Below, in pieces: positions 25,603 through 37,897 of a stretch of DNA of 64,000 nt. Position numbers and translations under genes: made by a program. The first letter of the stretch is position 1. Each line of letters starts with the position of its first letter. A model generated the notes under the pieces. It saw only the letters and a program-made list of their open reading frames with translations. It was not told where the DNA came from and made no database searches. This DNA comes from Sipunculus nudus (taxonomy: Eukaryota > Annelida > Sipuncula > Golfingiida > Sipunculidae): positions 40,478,840-40,542,839 of the forward strand of contig CM049322.1 in NCBI GenBank assembly GCA_026874595.1, read 5' to 3'.

Positions 25603-28600
25603 GACCTCTTCAGACTGGCCCAAGGAACAACCGGCTCAAGTAAGTATAATTTCATATACATTGAGTCGGACAGGTATCGAAACCACAGACCAGGGACACT
25701 GAATACGTGTTCCTCGTCACAGGTGCCACTATTTTGGCATCGAGCCAATTATGATACAATATTGTTGTTTTCTTATCAATCCAGGGACGCAACTTCAATA
25801 TATGCTTTCTGGTCAAAAGCTGGAGGCTTGCCAAGTTTTTAAGACCGGTAAATCTAAAAATAAATGAATGGATAAGGTAAATGTGCTGAATAGGCATATT
25901 CCCGTACTGCAGTGGATTGCTCATATTTACACAAATTGGACCGAAATTATAGCATAATTAATTATTGAAGAATCTGACGTGTAATAAACGTGCCACACAT
26001 GGGGACTTTTTTTGTTATAACTTTGTTTTCTACGGAACCATAATACATGTATTGTTCTTTAACTTGGCAATCTATCGTTTGATGCATAATGAGATTAGGT
26101 GCATTAAGGTAACTTTTTTTTTTCTTCGTGAAGGCCGGTTTTCTTGTTTATCTGTTTCATTTGAGATTTGATGTCCTCAACAATATCATGATTTTATAGT
26201 TGAATATATGTGGCTTTACCTAAACCTGTGTTGCCCTTTTTTCTAAAATAATGTATTGGCAATCACTGTTACGTACCTTTCACAGCTGAAATCTATTTTC
26301 TGCGCAGAACCTATGGTCTCTCGAGGCCTGCGGGGATGTCTACAACGGGCATCCGCTTCCTTGAGAGAATGTTTGCGAATGGATGACAAACTTTATGCCG
26401 AGATTTTAACACATGATATTGTCTCACAAGATGAACTTGAGGAAATACAGGTAACGCATTTGGAAACAAATAACTAGCGCTCCTACGTACGTAACGGCTA
26501 GGAAACGGTTAGCCAATATATAAATAAACAAGGCTCTATCCCTTAGTTTGTCTAGTGCGAAGAAACAAATTTAATTAAGAGCAAGGGTTACATTTATAAA
26601 GAATGAAAAATAAAATAATTAAGTAACACTTATCATAGAGAACATACTTGATTTTACTTCCTATGTTTTGGAAAGTTTACCACTTAGTGATTTCTTCACT
26701 AACTGTGTTTGGAAAAAATTCTTCGGGAGCTTTCCATAAAAATATGAACAATAAAGATACCGTTGGGTGATATCTTTATATACAAATTGCAGCATGGTTC
26801 TACAAATGGGAAACGCGTTATGAAGCTTTTGAATATACTATACTACAAGCCAGAAGATGTACTGAATGGGTTTATCGAATGTCTGAAGAGGTCCAGAAAG
26901 ATGCACTGTGTGAACTGCATACTCTCAAGTAAGTCATATATATATCAACAATTATAAAATTATAAACATATAATAATAACATGACAAATTTATACAGTAA
27001 AAATACGAAATTGTGAGCAACAACAGGTCTTCGAGAAAAGAATTGCATTTTATTGAGGTGTCATCAAAGCGAAATCTGATGCAGAAGGTAAAATAAGTCG
27101 GGACCGGGCACAGGTGGTTGTTATTTTGAGGTTGGTCGTTGACTGGTCGTTAGGCTAGGTCCTACAGTGATGTATTTAAGATGTTGTATCCAAAACAATT
27201 TCTGTTTCTTTGCTATTTTACACAGGAATTTTTTTTTGTAATTATCGGTAAGTTTACCAAGATATAATTTTTTTTTCTCTCAAATTCTACATCGTTATTC
27301 ATTTTTGTGACATGAATATTTTACAGAGAACAAGCAAACAAGTAAAAGGTCAGTGATCCAGAAGAGCTTTGGTAATGGCGGTCAAAACAAGTGTAAAAAC
27401 AAGAAAGGTTCGTCTCACTTATACAAAGCATAAGGATAGTAGTAGAGTGTGTTAAAATACTTTCGCTTGTCCATATCGTCACCAAAATCTTGGTATTGTA
27501 ATAATTAAAGTTAATGTTTTTTCTGAATAAGCGCATATTGTTAAGACAAAAAATAAAAATATCTCGGGATGTGTTTGCATCAAGGCATCCGATATTTCAG
27601 CAAAACAAGCATTGAAGAACATTCGACAAATGATAGCAAAAATGATTCTACGGTTCAGTCAAACGGTTGATGAGTATGTTGAATTAGATATTTGGGTAAA
27701 CGGGGTACAGCTATCACATCATGGTCAACTGATTCAAAAGGTGAGTAATGTTTTACATCCAACTAATGCAGACCTCAATGAAATTATGGATGAATCTTTC
27801 CAACCATATTCAGCTGTAAGTTACGGAGTCGGTGAAATTTTTCATCTGAGATCACTTAACAATTTTTTTCTAAATTTGTACCGAATGCCTGTTCGATGGG
27901 AAATGAAAACCACAAGAGATGAAAAATTAGAAATTGTTTAATATGTATTGTGCATTGAATCAATATTATTCTCTGTGTGACAGCAAGACATATTCAAATC
28001 TAAGTCTGTTTTCTACAATGTATCTTGCAGCATCTATCCTCCATTTATTAATCAAGGTATCCATCACTAAAGATTAAATAGGTCAGAACATTCCATTCTG
28101 GTTCATAATAATATAAAATCTTTTTTTCGTCTGAATTTAGTTTGCTATGCGTGTGAATGCTATGAAGTCAAATATAAAAAAGTGCTGTTTTGACAAAAAC
28201 CTAAACTCGCCGAATAAAATACATGTAAGCTATGATGATTTGTAATATTCTATTAATACGTGTTGTGTATGAGATAATTGATTAATCCACCCATTCTTCA
28301 GTGTATTTTTTCCAAGTCCCAATATAGATACCGATTTCAGTTTCAGGAAATAAAAGGAAATACACAAAGGATGGTAGTTCAAGGGAATCCAATGTTGGGA
28401 AAATCTACTCTGCTTAAGAAAATATGTTATGAATGGGCTATGGTAGTACCTAACAAGCGAATTGATATTTCCAAGGAGTATTACGAGTTACTTGAGGACA
28501 TAGACTTAATAATAAAAATAGATTTCTCTGGAATTCAAGAAGAAGTGTGTTTTACTGAAATTATAAGGAAACAAATACCTGACGGTGTCTCTGTCGCGGA

Positions 28601-28895
28601 TGTTGTTCGGTTCATGAATACTAAGAAGAATGCAATATACTTCATAGACGGAATTGATAGTCTCGTTGTAAGGCAGAAATTTAATGATATTCTGAATAAA
28701 GTTTGTGAATTGTCAAGTGTTATTATAACGATACGTTCTGGTAATAGTTCTTTAGTTTCTGATGCACTTGGTTGGAAAGACTTTTCAGCTGTCATAACTG
28801 GATTCAATCATCTGAATAAGCATAAGTTTATACGGAATTACTTTAACGATGAGGATAGTGCAGAAATGTTTTACGAACAACTGTTAGGCTGTTAA
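25603..28895 (+). CDS. Gene A: CARD-NACHT (NLR-like) protein, truncated by an in-frame stop
   Basis: Exons read by eye with GT-AG borders and matching phases: 25603-25639, 26308-26450, 26793-26928, 27327-27407, 27601-27740, 28302-28895. Exons 2-3 encode a CARD fold (LYAEILTHDIVSQDELEEI, then the helix FIECLKRSRKMHCVNCIL); exon 4 is a basic linker. The last exon has a P-loop NTPase of NACHT type: Walker A GNPMLGKST (28383-28409), Walker B IYFIDGID (28635-28658) and the strand IITIRSG. NACHT proteins of this class act as cytosolic sensors that oligomerise and recruit CARD partners; that role is inferred from family knowledge. The usual start position is TTG rather than ATG (25328), so the first usable ATG is 26313, giving 362 codons to TAA at 28893. 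No leucine-rich repeats were seen. It could be expressed in truncated form or be a young pseudogene. Confidence 0.7.
26308..26928 (+). CDS. Gene A CARD domain exons
   Basis: Two exons (26308-26450 and 26793-26928) joined in phase 0 encode about 93 residues with the CARD signature: an N-terminal helix (GLRGCLQRASASLREC), an acidic second helix (SQDELEEIQ), then the MKLLNIL and LNGFIECLKRS helices. Exon 136 nt long with phase-1 exit is exactly repeated in gene B (43468-43603) and relic C (35791-35926). CARDs mediate homotypic contacts with other CARD proteins such as caspases or adaptors; the partner here is unknown. Confidence 0.75.
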
Positions 28896-29405
28896 ATACT
28901 TTGGGAAGTTTCAAAATGTCCGTGTTATCTAGAAATAATTTGTCGACAGATTTATAGAAAAGGTTTTCATGTTGAGACTATCGCTGATATAGCAGTTGAA
29001 ATGTTAATCTTACAGCTACGACTTATACATAGCGTAAATATTGAAGGTGGTACAAATCAGGTATTTAAGGATTTTTTGGTAGGACTGGTAGATATAGTAG
29101 TTGGTTCATTAGAATGCGATTCGCTGATATTTGCATGCAGTCATGATGTAGACAATAGTTTTCTGAAGCTAGGATTTATTCGGAAGGTTATTCATTATTC
29201 TCCTTATATGCGGCACGTGTACGAATTACAAAATGGGCTATTGAAGATATCGTTCATGGCTTTGTATTTGATGGTCCATTACTCAAAAGGTGATTCTGTA
29301 ATACCGCCCTCAATATTAATTGTGTCGAAGGATAGTACTAAACGTGATGTTATGCTTGCAATTTTGGAACGAGTTAAGGCAGAGTTTTCATTAATTTTGT
29401 CATAG
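28896..29405 (+). pseudogene. Downstream part of the gene A NACHT exon, beyond the stop
   Basis: The same reading frame as 28302-28892 stays open after TAA (28893-28895) for another 169 codons, to the stop TAG at 29403-29405. It starts ILWEVSKCPCYLEIICRQIY, which resembles the helical segment that follows the ATPase core in NACHT proteins. One substitution in an otherwise uninterrupted 1.1-kb exon suggests recent loss, stop-codon read-through, a polymorphism or a base error. The homologous C-terminal piece in gene B (about 46000-46184 and 46947-47110) is far more decayed. Confidence 0.6.
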
Positions 29406-29519
29406 ATTTTACAAAAAAAGAGTAAATAGTTTATTTTATGGTCATGTTATTAGTCTGGATATACATGATAAGTTTACTTCTTCCAGATAATGGGTAAGAT
29501 ATTGTGTCATATTAGGTGA

Positions 29520-29650
29520 GATATTATGTGAAATGGAATATGCGATAATATGAGATACTATGTGAGTTACTTTATGAGATACTATGTGAGTTACTATTTG
29601 AGATACTATGTGAGCTACTTTGTCAGATACTGTTACTGTTACTTTATGTT
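29520..29650 (+). repeat. ~21-bp minisatellite downstream of gene A
   Basis: Repeats of GAGATACTATGTGAGTTACT with variants. The equivalent place in the second half (47385-47515) has shorter TCAGATACTACG repeats, so the array has changed unit between paralogues. Confidence 0.75.
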
Positions 29651-29686
29651 ATTACTGAGTTGGTTGCTGAATAAGCATCGTGTCCT

Positions 29687-29792
29687 AGCGACAATGAGTC
29701 CGGTTAGCTACCGGATGATACCCCCGCCTGCGAGCGGATAATACGGGAATTTGACAGAAATGTCATAGCCCGGGGGACTAGGAAGCTGAATA
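29687..29792. other. Highly conserved, foldable ~105-bp block, copy 1
   Basis: This block and 47546-47650 differ at only five positions, all transitions, while flanking paralogous sequence is much more diverged. It can form a 17-nt hairpin (29699-29715, TCCGGT / ACCGGA stem), a CCGC / GCGG hairpin, a TGACA / TGTCA hairpin closing a GAAA loop, and an outer CCCCC / GGGGG helix. The end pair of the first stem is T-A here and C-G in the other copy, a compensatory change. It may be a structured RNA or part of a recently copied mobile element. Strand is undetermined. Confidence 0.5.
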
Positions 29793-30383
29793 AAATTTAT
29801 ATAGTATGTTATTGAAACCATATATTAATCCCAAATTGCACTCATCTTGGATGGGGCTAACTGTGACGAATCCCCTCTGTATCACAAAATCCTGTGACAT
29901 GAAATTTTTTACCAAACATTATTCAGTTGTCTTTCAAACCGAATATTTAACTTGTTTGTTTCTGCATTTCTAACGTATAGTAGGTCTTTTATCTGATCAA
30001 TAAATGAAATCTCTCAGGAAAACATACATAAAGGTCAAAATTTTTCGAATCCAGTGAACTTCTGCAGAAAAAAAGTCACAACAATTCAGCACCATGATTG
30101 CAGTACACAGTCAGTGAATGGGAGTCGGGTTAGCTACTTGTGTGTTTAGGAATTACACTCGGTGACTGAAAATTGATTTATTGTATGGACGTATGGGTTC
30201 ACAGGGGCACTTACAATATAACGTCTAGTTGCCTTGTATAAATATTTTGGTTGTGGCGTGATTTATATGCGTTTTTCTCCCTGTGTTCTTCGAAAGAGTT
30301 ATGTGCCTCTTATCTGCTGATCAAAGATTTTGACCCGTGCTTCCTGTTTATTTGATCTAACACGACGTTCCGTGATATATGTT

Positions 30384-30388
<5 letters not shown>

Positions 30389-30438
<50 letters not shown>
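30389..30438. repeat. (TA)n microsatellite
   Basis: About 50 bp of TA at the place equivalent to the microsatellite cluster starting near 48285 in the second half. Confidence 0.85.
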
Positions 30439-30440
<2 letters not shown>

Positions 30441-31089
30441 CAGAATATGACATCACCGGATATTTTTAAAATTTAATATTTTCTAAGTTACGTTTTACCA
30501 AGAGCAAGGTAAAAGGGCTAAATAAAATACTTGTTATGTATAGTATAAACATTTTAAGGTTTACGCCTAAAAAGTAAGGTCGATCTTGCAAACATTCAGA
30601 GATGAGTGTCATTGTGGGTTTTTTTTTGTATTGACAAGAAGCACTGTTCATAAATATAAGCTATTCCTGACCAGTCCCAAAAGTTTATATTGCAATTCAA
30701 TAAATTTCGTTTATCATTATAAATACGATATTGTGTTGCCCGTGTAACAATTCCAGCAATAAACCCATCAATATGTTATTATTCCTGTGCTGCCCTGCAC
30801 ATTGATATGAATATGAAAAAATACCCAATCCTCACGTCATCCCATGTTTATATTCCAATATTTAAGGTCTGTGCCTTGTACTGTAATTGTACTTGTACAA
30901 CGGAAGATTTTATCACGAGAGCCTCAATGATATTTTGATAATATATCCTTTACACGCTGTGTGTTGTATACAGTATTTAGTAAAACAAAACACGTGAAGT
31001 CGTAGTTAAATGAATAAGTTAAATTTAAACACGTTAAATTAAAAATCGTAGATTATTATCGACACTTTTATTATATCCCTCCCCTTATA

Positions 31090-31965
31090 GAGAACCATAG
31101 ACTAGACCATGGATTATCATAACTGCTCCTGGTTGCTTTCCTGGCTACGTGATTCGTGACACGTTTGACCAGCTTTAATCTATATCGGGATTTCCAACTG
31201 TCATTTGTCAACATAAGTTGATCCTATATTTTCACCTCTCTGTTATCTGTTTTGATTAGTTTTCACCTATACTAGATTAAACAGCCCCAGTGACGTTCAC
31301 TACTTCTGAAGTTAGAGGCCGACCATATGAACATTAGAGCAACCAATAAATATGTCTGTTAAATGCCGACAACACGTGTTTATAAAAAATGGGAGAATCA
31401 TAACTATAAATTCTGGATAATTCATACAATGCCTACTTTCACTTCCTTACGTAATGACTCAGTATTCCGTATTGGAACATAACATGTGTATGATGAGCAT
31501 AACAATCGAGTGCATCATCTAGGTCATTTTCATCATATCAGTCCTACCCCTCCTGCTTAATCTGTTAACGGTTTTCTGGTCAGCGTTGATCAACTGTGTA
31601 CGGAATATTTCAAGCAGCTCTCATTAGACCTTGTTGGACCTTCCAGTTGTTGTCCCCTTATTTGCCCTGTCCTGTATAAGCTTTAGTATACGACCCATAT
31701 TGTATGAATACATTGATTAGATCCCTTATCAGACGATTCCCTGGCAACTCCAGTGACGACTTAACATAATGAAAAGGAAACATACGTAACACTTAACAAC
31801 GGTCCATACAAAGATAGCCTTGACTTAAGTTTATGCGCTTATATATTGCTTTGTAGATATACTCATGTAAGGAGCAGCTACCCGTAACAATATGGGTATT
31901 TATTCAATCTATTTAGCTCTTGCTTTGTCATTAAGTTTACTTATTTATCTATTTATCTATCTTGA
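31090..31965 (+). repeat. Duplicated segment, inverted relative to its paralogue
   Basis: Matches the reverse complement of 49218-50110, while the sequences on both sides match in direct orientation. Landmarks: the right end TTTATCTATCTTGAAAA here matches TTTTCAAGATAGATAAA at about 49228; TATTTTCACCTCTCTGTTAT here matches ATAACAGAGAGGTGAAAATA at about 49962. A local inversion followed or accompanied the duplication. No gene in it. Confidence 0.75.
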
Positions 31966-32398
31966 AAAGGTTTTTTTTATGTCAAACATTCATGACATGT
32001 TTTGAGAGCATGTTCTGTAAAAACACATTTGTCAAATGTCATGGTAATATACCTTACATGGTATGCTTTTAATTATATCATTGTACATACGAATGTATCT
32101 TCAAGAAAATTTTTTATAATGTATTATAAATCTCTTATAATAATTTTTCATGTTGAGGTATGTAAAATACCCGATAATGCATTTACTAATTTGTATTCTT
32201 TATTTTCTTTCTAGGACCTCTTCAGTTAACATAAACCCTCAGAATCAAATAGGTGAGAGACATATTGTGTTGTCTATTCATCACATTGTGCGTTAAGGTG
32301 TTAATATCCAAGGATTTCCCACGGGGTTATGTGTACATTTCAGTATATTTAATTTATTCTGTCTTATAGAGGAAAATCATTTACACAAAAATAAGGAT

Positions 32399-32833
32399 TA
32401 CTGTAGTTGCCTTTCTGTTCGCGAGGGTTTTAATTTCGCGATATTCGCGAATGGGAAATAATCGCGAAAATGAAACCCTCGGGAATAATTTGCCAATTTA
32501 GTATGTTCTTCTTGTTCAGTAAAACCAATGCTTTTATGTAAATAGGTTAGAACAGTGAGAAATTTTAAAATTATTTACATTCAAGCAGGTATAGGGTAAT
32601 CTTTCCCTTGAATTTGAACTACACTACCTGTGCTGTGTGTATGGGACCATCGTTATATAAGTATAATATCACAAACTCATGAATAATTCTCATTTTATAA
32701 TACACAGAGGTATGGCTTTACTTAAGGATTAATATAGTTTCTGGTGAGATCGCGAACATGAAACCCTTGCAAAACAATCAAAATTGAGAAATGGCGAAAG
32801 ATCAGCCTCGCGCATATAAAGCCAATCACAGTA
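32399..32833. mobile_element. 435-bp MITE with TCGCGA-rich ends
   Basis: Left end TACTGTAGTTGCCTTTCTGT followed by TCGCGAGG; the reverse complement of the right end is TACTGTGATTGGCTTTATAT followed by GCGCGAGG. Internal TTCGCGATATTCGCGAA words add small palindromes. TA at each border fits a TA-targeting (Tc1/mariner-like) MITE, but the superfamily is inference. It lies between the first two exon remnants of relic C. Confidence 0.6.
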
Positions 32834-33799
32834 TACAGTGAAAAATATTATATTTCATAAGAAGCCCAACATCAAATTTTAGTACCAACCGTGACATCAA
32901 TCCATTGTGAATAATGTGAACACCAACGATTGAGTTTGTGGGGAATAATATGTTTCTTGGCTTTACTGAGTGACTATATGGTGTCATGGTAGTCTGATAA
33001 CCTGCGCCATAGGCCCCTTTTACGCGACTTAAGATACATTATAATCGCAGTGTATACCATACAACACAAGAACGACACGTTTAAGTAGTTTTAACTGCAG
33101 TTCATGCATTATCCGTGCAAGCATTTTTGTAGATTACCACCTTAAACTGAGTAGTATGATCAAATTTCGAGCCCTGTTCTATATATCTTGACTATATCTC
33201 GGAACAAATTACATATAATAAGCATTACTTTCTTCAGGACATGTGGCTTTTCCAGGGACAGATAGCTAGTCTTCATGAAAGAACAGTCTCATATAAAAGA
33301 GGGCTAAAGATGAACAGTTTCAGTACCGAACTACATTTCATTGATGAGCATACAATGTAAACATAACAAGCACCATGTCGATGCAAGAGACATTTCAGAA
33401 AGTATACTTATCACATTCCTGTTGTACTGATATTGACTCAGATTGGTTAAAAGTTACACTCACACGGGGGGGGGGGGCTGACTGCACATCAAATAATTAT
33501 TCATCATCTATACACTTTCTTTACTTGTTTTGTATACAGGGTATCTTTATTAATTTTCTTTTAATAAACACATTTTATAAACGAACAAAAGATCATTATT
33601 GGAAAATAAATACAGGTACATATATGGTGTATGTCAGTTAGATGTGCGAAAGGTAACCATATTATGGACGATTATAAAAGTATTTTTACACTTAAACATT
33701 ATTTTTACAGATAAGTTAAAATGTCAGTTAAGATAAATAGTACAAATGAATGTCACAAAATATTGGTTCCAGCCTTATCAGTTGATGAATCATTATAAG

Positions 33800-34680
33800 T
33801 TATTTACAAAAACTGTCTTTGGCAAAATGGCTTTTAAACAGTTAACATTTTGACCGTACAGGGAGCAATAATTTATGTTAGGTACTCGCTACTAAGAATA
33901 ATAAATGAAAACACAAACGTTAATGATACCATTTATAGACCAAGCGTATTGATACTGATCACTCTGTCTTTATTTGTAATAAAGAAATTAGCATTTATGC
34001 GCTTTTTGTTTATGGACTGGAAACAATATATGTTTTTCCTCAATAAGCCGGACATTATCTGTTTACTCGGATGCATTTTGTCGAACAACTAAGGAGGCAC
34101 TAAGAATAAAAACTAAGTTAGTTTCCAGTGTATTGGCACACATCGAATTAACAATCTAACCTGGCGGGTTAAGGAATTTATCATTTTTAACTTTTTGTTT
34201 ATTAGAATGCGCTGTAAACGTGATTTCTTTCATCTTAAATAAGCTTGACATAATCAGTTTATCCGGGTGCTTTTATCGAACAGTTAGGTGTGTATTGGCA
34301 CCGGTCCAAACAAAGGATTACCAATCTCACCTGGAGGGCTGCATATTAATGTTATAGTTTTTATACACACTTCATGAACTTAACAGATAATCGCCAGGGG
34401 GCCAGTATGATTATATATGAATGTCTGTATGTTCGTGCGTTTGTTTGTAGGTGTCGGTGTGTTAGTTAGTTGAACAAATAAGCTAGCGGGGATAAGAAAG
34501 TTCTTATTGTATTGGCACTGTCCCAAACAGGTCAGCGACCTACATTTGATAGATAATATTATCGATATATGTCAGTCACTGAAATATTATGATAGTTATT
34601 TGAACAAACATAAGTAAGTTGCAAGGTTTTTGGTATTGGTCCAAATTATGAATCAACAACCTTATCTCCCTCGTTGCATA
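33800..34680 (+). repeat. Segmental duplication, 3' part of first half
   Basis: Collinear in direct orientation with 50810-51360. Shared phrases: AACAGTT...ACATTTTG, TTAGGTACT...GCTAC and repeated 'ATTGGCAC..TCCCAAAC' words. Internally it holds several diverged copies of a short unit (TATTGGCACTG/ATCCCAA) at 34129, 34295, 34529, 34639 and 34821. The open frame at 33850-34092 is not kept in the paralogue. Confidence 0.65.
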
Positions 34681-34699
34681 TCGTTTATAATATATTTTA

Positions 34700-35785
34700 C
34701 ATTGTTATTTTTGCGTGCCTTATATATTTGCCTAGTTATAGTATCGATAGCGTGGAAGTATCTTTTAAATGTTTGTCAGTAAGTTAACAAACAGGATAGG
34801 TTCTAAAAGTCCCAGGATATTGGCACTATCCCAACTGATTATTCAGCGTGGATCTCGTAAATTGGGGCTTGGAGCAATATTTCAAAGAAATATAAAAAAC
34901 CCGTGGGCTATTTGTAATTTGCAAACTATTGTATCTAATAATGCACACATTCCATTTTGCATATAAACGTCTTTTATACGTATTTATGAATATATTTTTC
35001 GTTTTGGTCCTAAACACGAGCTTTGTCAGCTTTCACTTCTTTTTCTTTGTTGCTCCCTGTTGCAGAAATCCTATTTTCCTTGGGGACGCGTCTGTATTAT
35101 GATCACATAATTTAGGTATCGTTTGCATGGACTTATGCATCGTTTGCTTTCCAACCATAAAAATATTTACTTAAGAAATCTTTGATGACCTTTTCAAATT
35201 TGCCTGCAGAGTGTGAAAGCTCCAAGTTATATGCCACAGAAGTGGCTTCTAGATACTAATATGATTTTATCTCTCTTTCCAGCACACCTTTATGGTATCA
35301 AAAACACTTCGACTAGAAATAAATTGCACCATGCGTGTGATGGTTAAGTGTTTACGCTGGGATCCTAAACTGCATGTAGAATTATTATCAAAGATATTAA
35401 AATATACAAATATCAATTATTCATTATGACTAGCGAGCTGGTAACATTATAAGTAAACTAAGTATTTGAATGTAGGTCAACGAACGTGTAATCATTTACA
35501 GCACGACATTTAATATACCACAATTTAACACAACCTGCCCTCTGTTTTTGATATTATTATGTATTTAATATTGAGAAAGATATTTTTAATGTGCCTTTTT
35601 TAATCGGCCTGACGCAATTTTTCTAAATGAAGAATTTCTAATTTGTTGCTTCTTAAAAGTTCTCGTTTGGTCGATCACACTTTTTTTAAACACTTTACGA
35701 TAGAAATATTTAGCTTGGGTTTGCTCGACAGAAGGATTTGAATTCTGGTTCTTAGATAACAATATTTATCCCTAATCATTTATTA
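34700..35785. other. Non-coding stretch inside relic C
   Basis: Between the putative CARD halves of relic C. AT-rich, no conserved frame; contains another ATTGGCACTATCCCAA unit at about 34820. Confidence 0.4.
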
Positions 35786-35790
35786 TACAG

Positions 35791-35926
35791 AATGAACCGT
35801 TCAACACAAGGAAAGTAATACACCTGTTTCGAATTTTGAAGAGTAAACCTGACAAGTATTTCGCTATGTTCATAGAATGCCTGAAGAGGTCCGGGAAGAA
35901 ACATATTGCCCTTCGCCTACCATTAG
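35791..35926 (+). CDS. Relic C: second half of CARD (intact exon)
   Basis: Flanked by TTATTATACAG and GTATAC. The frame is fully open and reads RKVIHLFRILKSKPDKYFAM then FIECLKRSGKK, matching exon 4 of gene B at the key helix. Preservation of this exon while its neighbours decayed may be chance or may mean it is still used. Confidence 0.55.
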
Positions 35927-36868
35927 GTATACATATGTATCTATACACACACATGGGATAGAAGAATGTTACACTAACGATTCTGTTGAAATTTGCATAC
36001 GGTTTACCCAAAGCAACATAAAAACAAACACTGTTTTAGATATAACTCTTAACGCACTTACGACTACACCTGATGCTATGACAAGATTTTTTTATGTAAA
36101 TTAATGATTGACGGTATCCGAAGTTAAGCAGCCTCTAAAATGGTTATTTTGGTTTAATTTGTTGTTAATTAATGGTTTTAATTGCCATTAACTTAATATG
36201 TTTAGTCAGTTATCTGAATTTGAAGTTTGTTCATATTTCACATGTTATTTCAAAACGTGGTCAGACGGTACTAACACGGTTTAATAAGTATACTTATTAT
36301 TGTATCTCTGAAAGTTTCACGAAATTATAGTGCATTATTATATAAAGAAATATTGCTTTTATTCAAATACAGGTTTTCACTGAAAGGACCGTGAAACCAA
36401 TGATATTTTGAATTGTTACTGTAAAAAAATGAAAGCAATTTTACTTTCATCATGACACTGTAGTAATTGCCATAATATGACTATTATTTCCTAGGGTGGA
36501 GTGCCAAAGTCAAAGCAAATGGCGTGACCTGCTTTGGTAATAACTCATCTACTCTTCATGATATTGATAATCCTAAACATATACCAGAAGTAGGATGATT
36601 GGGTCTGTCAAAGGATGACATCAAAATGTTAAAACTCTCCTTCGAGGTATGCAATAGTAATTGGATCAAAATAGAATATTTCAAGTTTTCTTCTATTTGA
36701 AATTTTTTCCTGATGAATTTTCATTTTGATATTTCATTTATTTCTCTTTCAGGTAGGACGTAATGCCACAGAGGTCACCCAATCAAATTATTGGAATATA
36801 CAGCCGGCGAGATGACAGCTCGCCAGTTAATGAGGGCAGCATCCCATCTGACCCCGCAACCAGTTTGA

Positions 36869-37630
36869 TAGATTTGTGCTTGTATATAATTGTTTGTATA
36901 TAATTGCTTGTATATTATTGTATATGTTTTGTATATAATTGCTTGTATATTATTGTATATATGTTTTTCTTCTTGACTGCATGTCAGTGTTTGGAGGATT
37001 TTGGTCAATCTTTGACAGATTGTATATATGTTAATGTTTGTATTTTTATGTTTGGTCATTTTGAGGCAAGTATAGGAAGGAACAGACCACTTGCAGACGG
37101 TGTTTTGATTATTTAGATTGTACATATTTTATTTCTTTTTCCATATTATTATTAGTTTGTTTATAATGGGTTTTGTAGATTTGTTTTCTTTCACTAATAA
37201 ACTTTCACGAAATTTGATATTTGTTGTATCCTGCAAAAATAATGTATTCAAAACAGGACTGCAACTGACATTGACGTATTTATATGGGAATAAAAAACAA
37301 TGAATGAAAGTTAATTTAACCAAAAACACTTGACCGATATAAAGATCCTGTACGTACAATATAATGAGACTAAATAAAAATTATCATTATTTCTATTATT
37401 TAAAAACTCCATCAGCCTCATTACCCCAAATAGTCTGGATGCATGTAATGTATGCGACACCTAGGTGAAAGATAACACCGGTTGTTAATACACGTACACG
37501 GCAATGCATTGTCGAAGTTCGATGGCCATTATATTTATTTAAGTCAACATTTTTTTCACTTTGCATGGCAGAAAATATTAACTCTCTGACATATGACTTC
37601 ATGCCATGTATATCCAGTCGAGCTGTAAGG
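36869..37630. other. AT-rich stretch 3' of relic C, no gene seen
   Basis: Begins with a TGTATATAATTGCTTGTATA-type tandem repeat (36890-36965). Overlapping short frames on both strands have no similarity I recognise. Confidence 0.45.
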
Positions 37631-37637
37631 AATATAT

Positions 37638-37702
37638 ATGAACGGTCACTTCGTCACCAAAATTCAGTGGTGACGAAACGACCGTGGTGACGAAACGACC
37701 GG
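37638..37702. repeat. Short inverted/tandem repeat (GACGAAACGACC)
   Basis: GGTCACTTCGTCACC is followed by two direct copies of GTGGTGACGAAACGACC, which are its near reverse complement. This looks like the compact end or relic of a palindromic MITE. Confidence 0.55.
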
Positions 37703-37897
37703 TTACCAACACTCTTGACATCCGTGGTGTTGCTACGTTAAATCTGTCCAACACATCTCACAGGAACAGACCAACCATGTAAATTTAATAAATTAATTAA
37801 CTGTATGTATTATATATCATCATTTTATAGCTATGGATTAATGTTTCAACTGCTCATAGCCGGCCTACACCTGAGATGGTCACATGTACTATGTGTA

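Larger units (their letters stand above)
32215..36868 (+). pseudogene. Relic C: CARD gene with death-domain-like 3' part
   Basis: Pieces in order on the plus strand: 32215-32252, a relic of the short leader exon of genes A and B (GACCTCTTCAG then a stop); 33239-33356, a weak match to the first CARD half; 35791-35926, an intact second CARD half (FIECLKRSGKK motif, 136 nt, same phase); 36495-36646 in matching phase, with a TGA at 36596 and then LGLSKDDIKML; and 36753-36868, with NATEVTQSNYW then, after a one-base frame change, MTARQLMRAASHL. The last two segments together resemble a death domain (an LGLS-x-DDI start, a central W, and an ARQL-x-RAASHL final helix). CARD plus death domain is the layout of adaptors such as CRADD. 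Two disabling changes make it a pseudogene. The death-domain call is by eye. Confidence 0.5.

Noticed and set aside
29500-29650. CRISPR-like array
   Set aside because: Units are contiguous with no unique spacers, in an intron-containing animal genome; it is a minisatellite.
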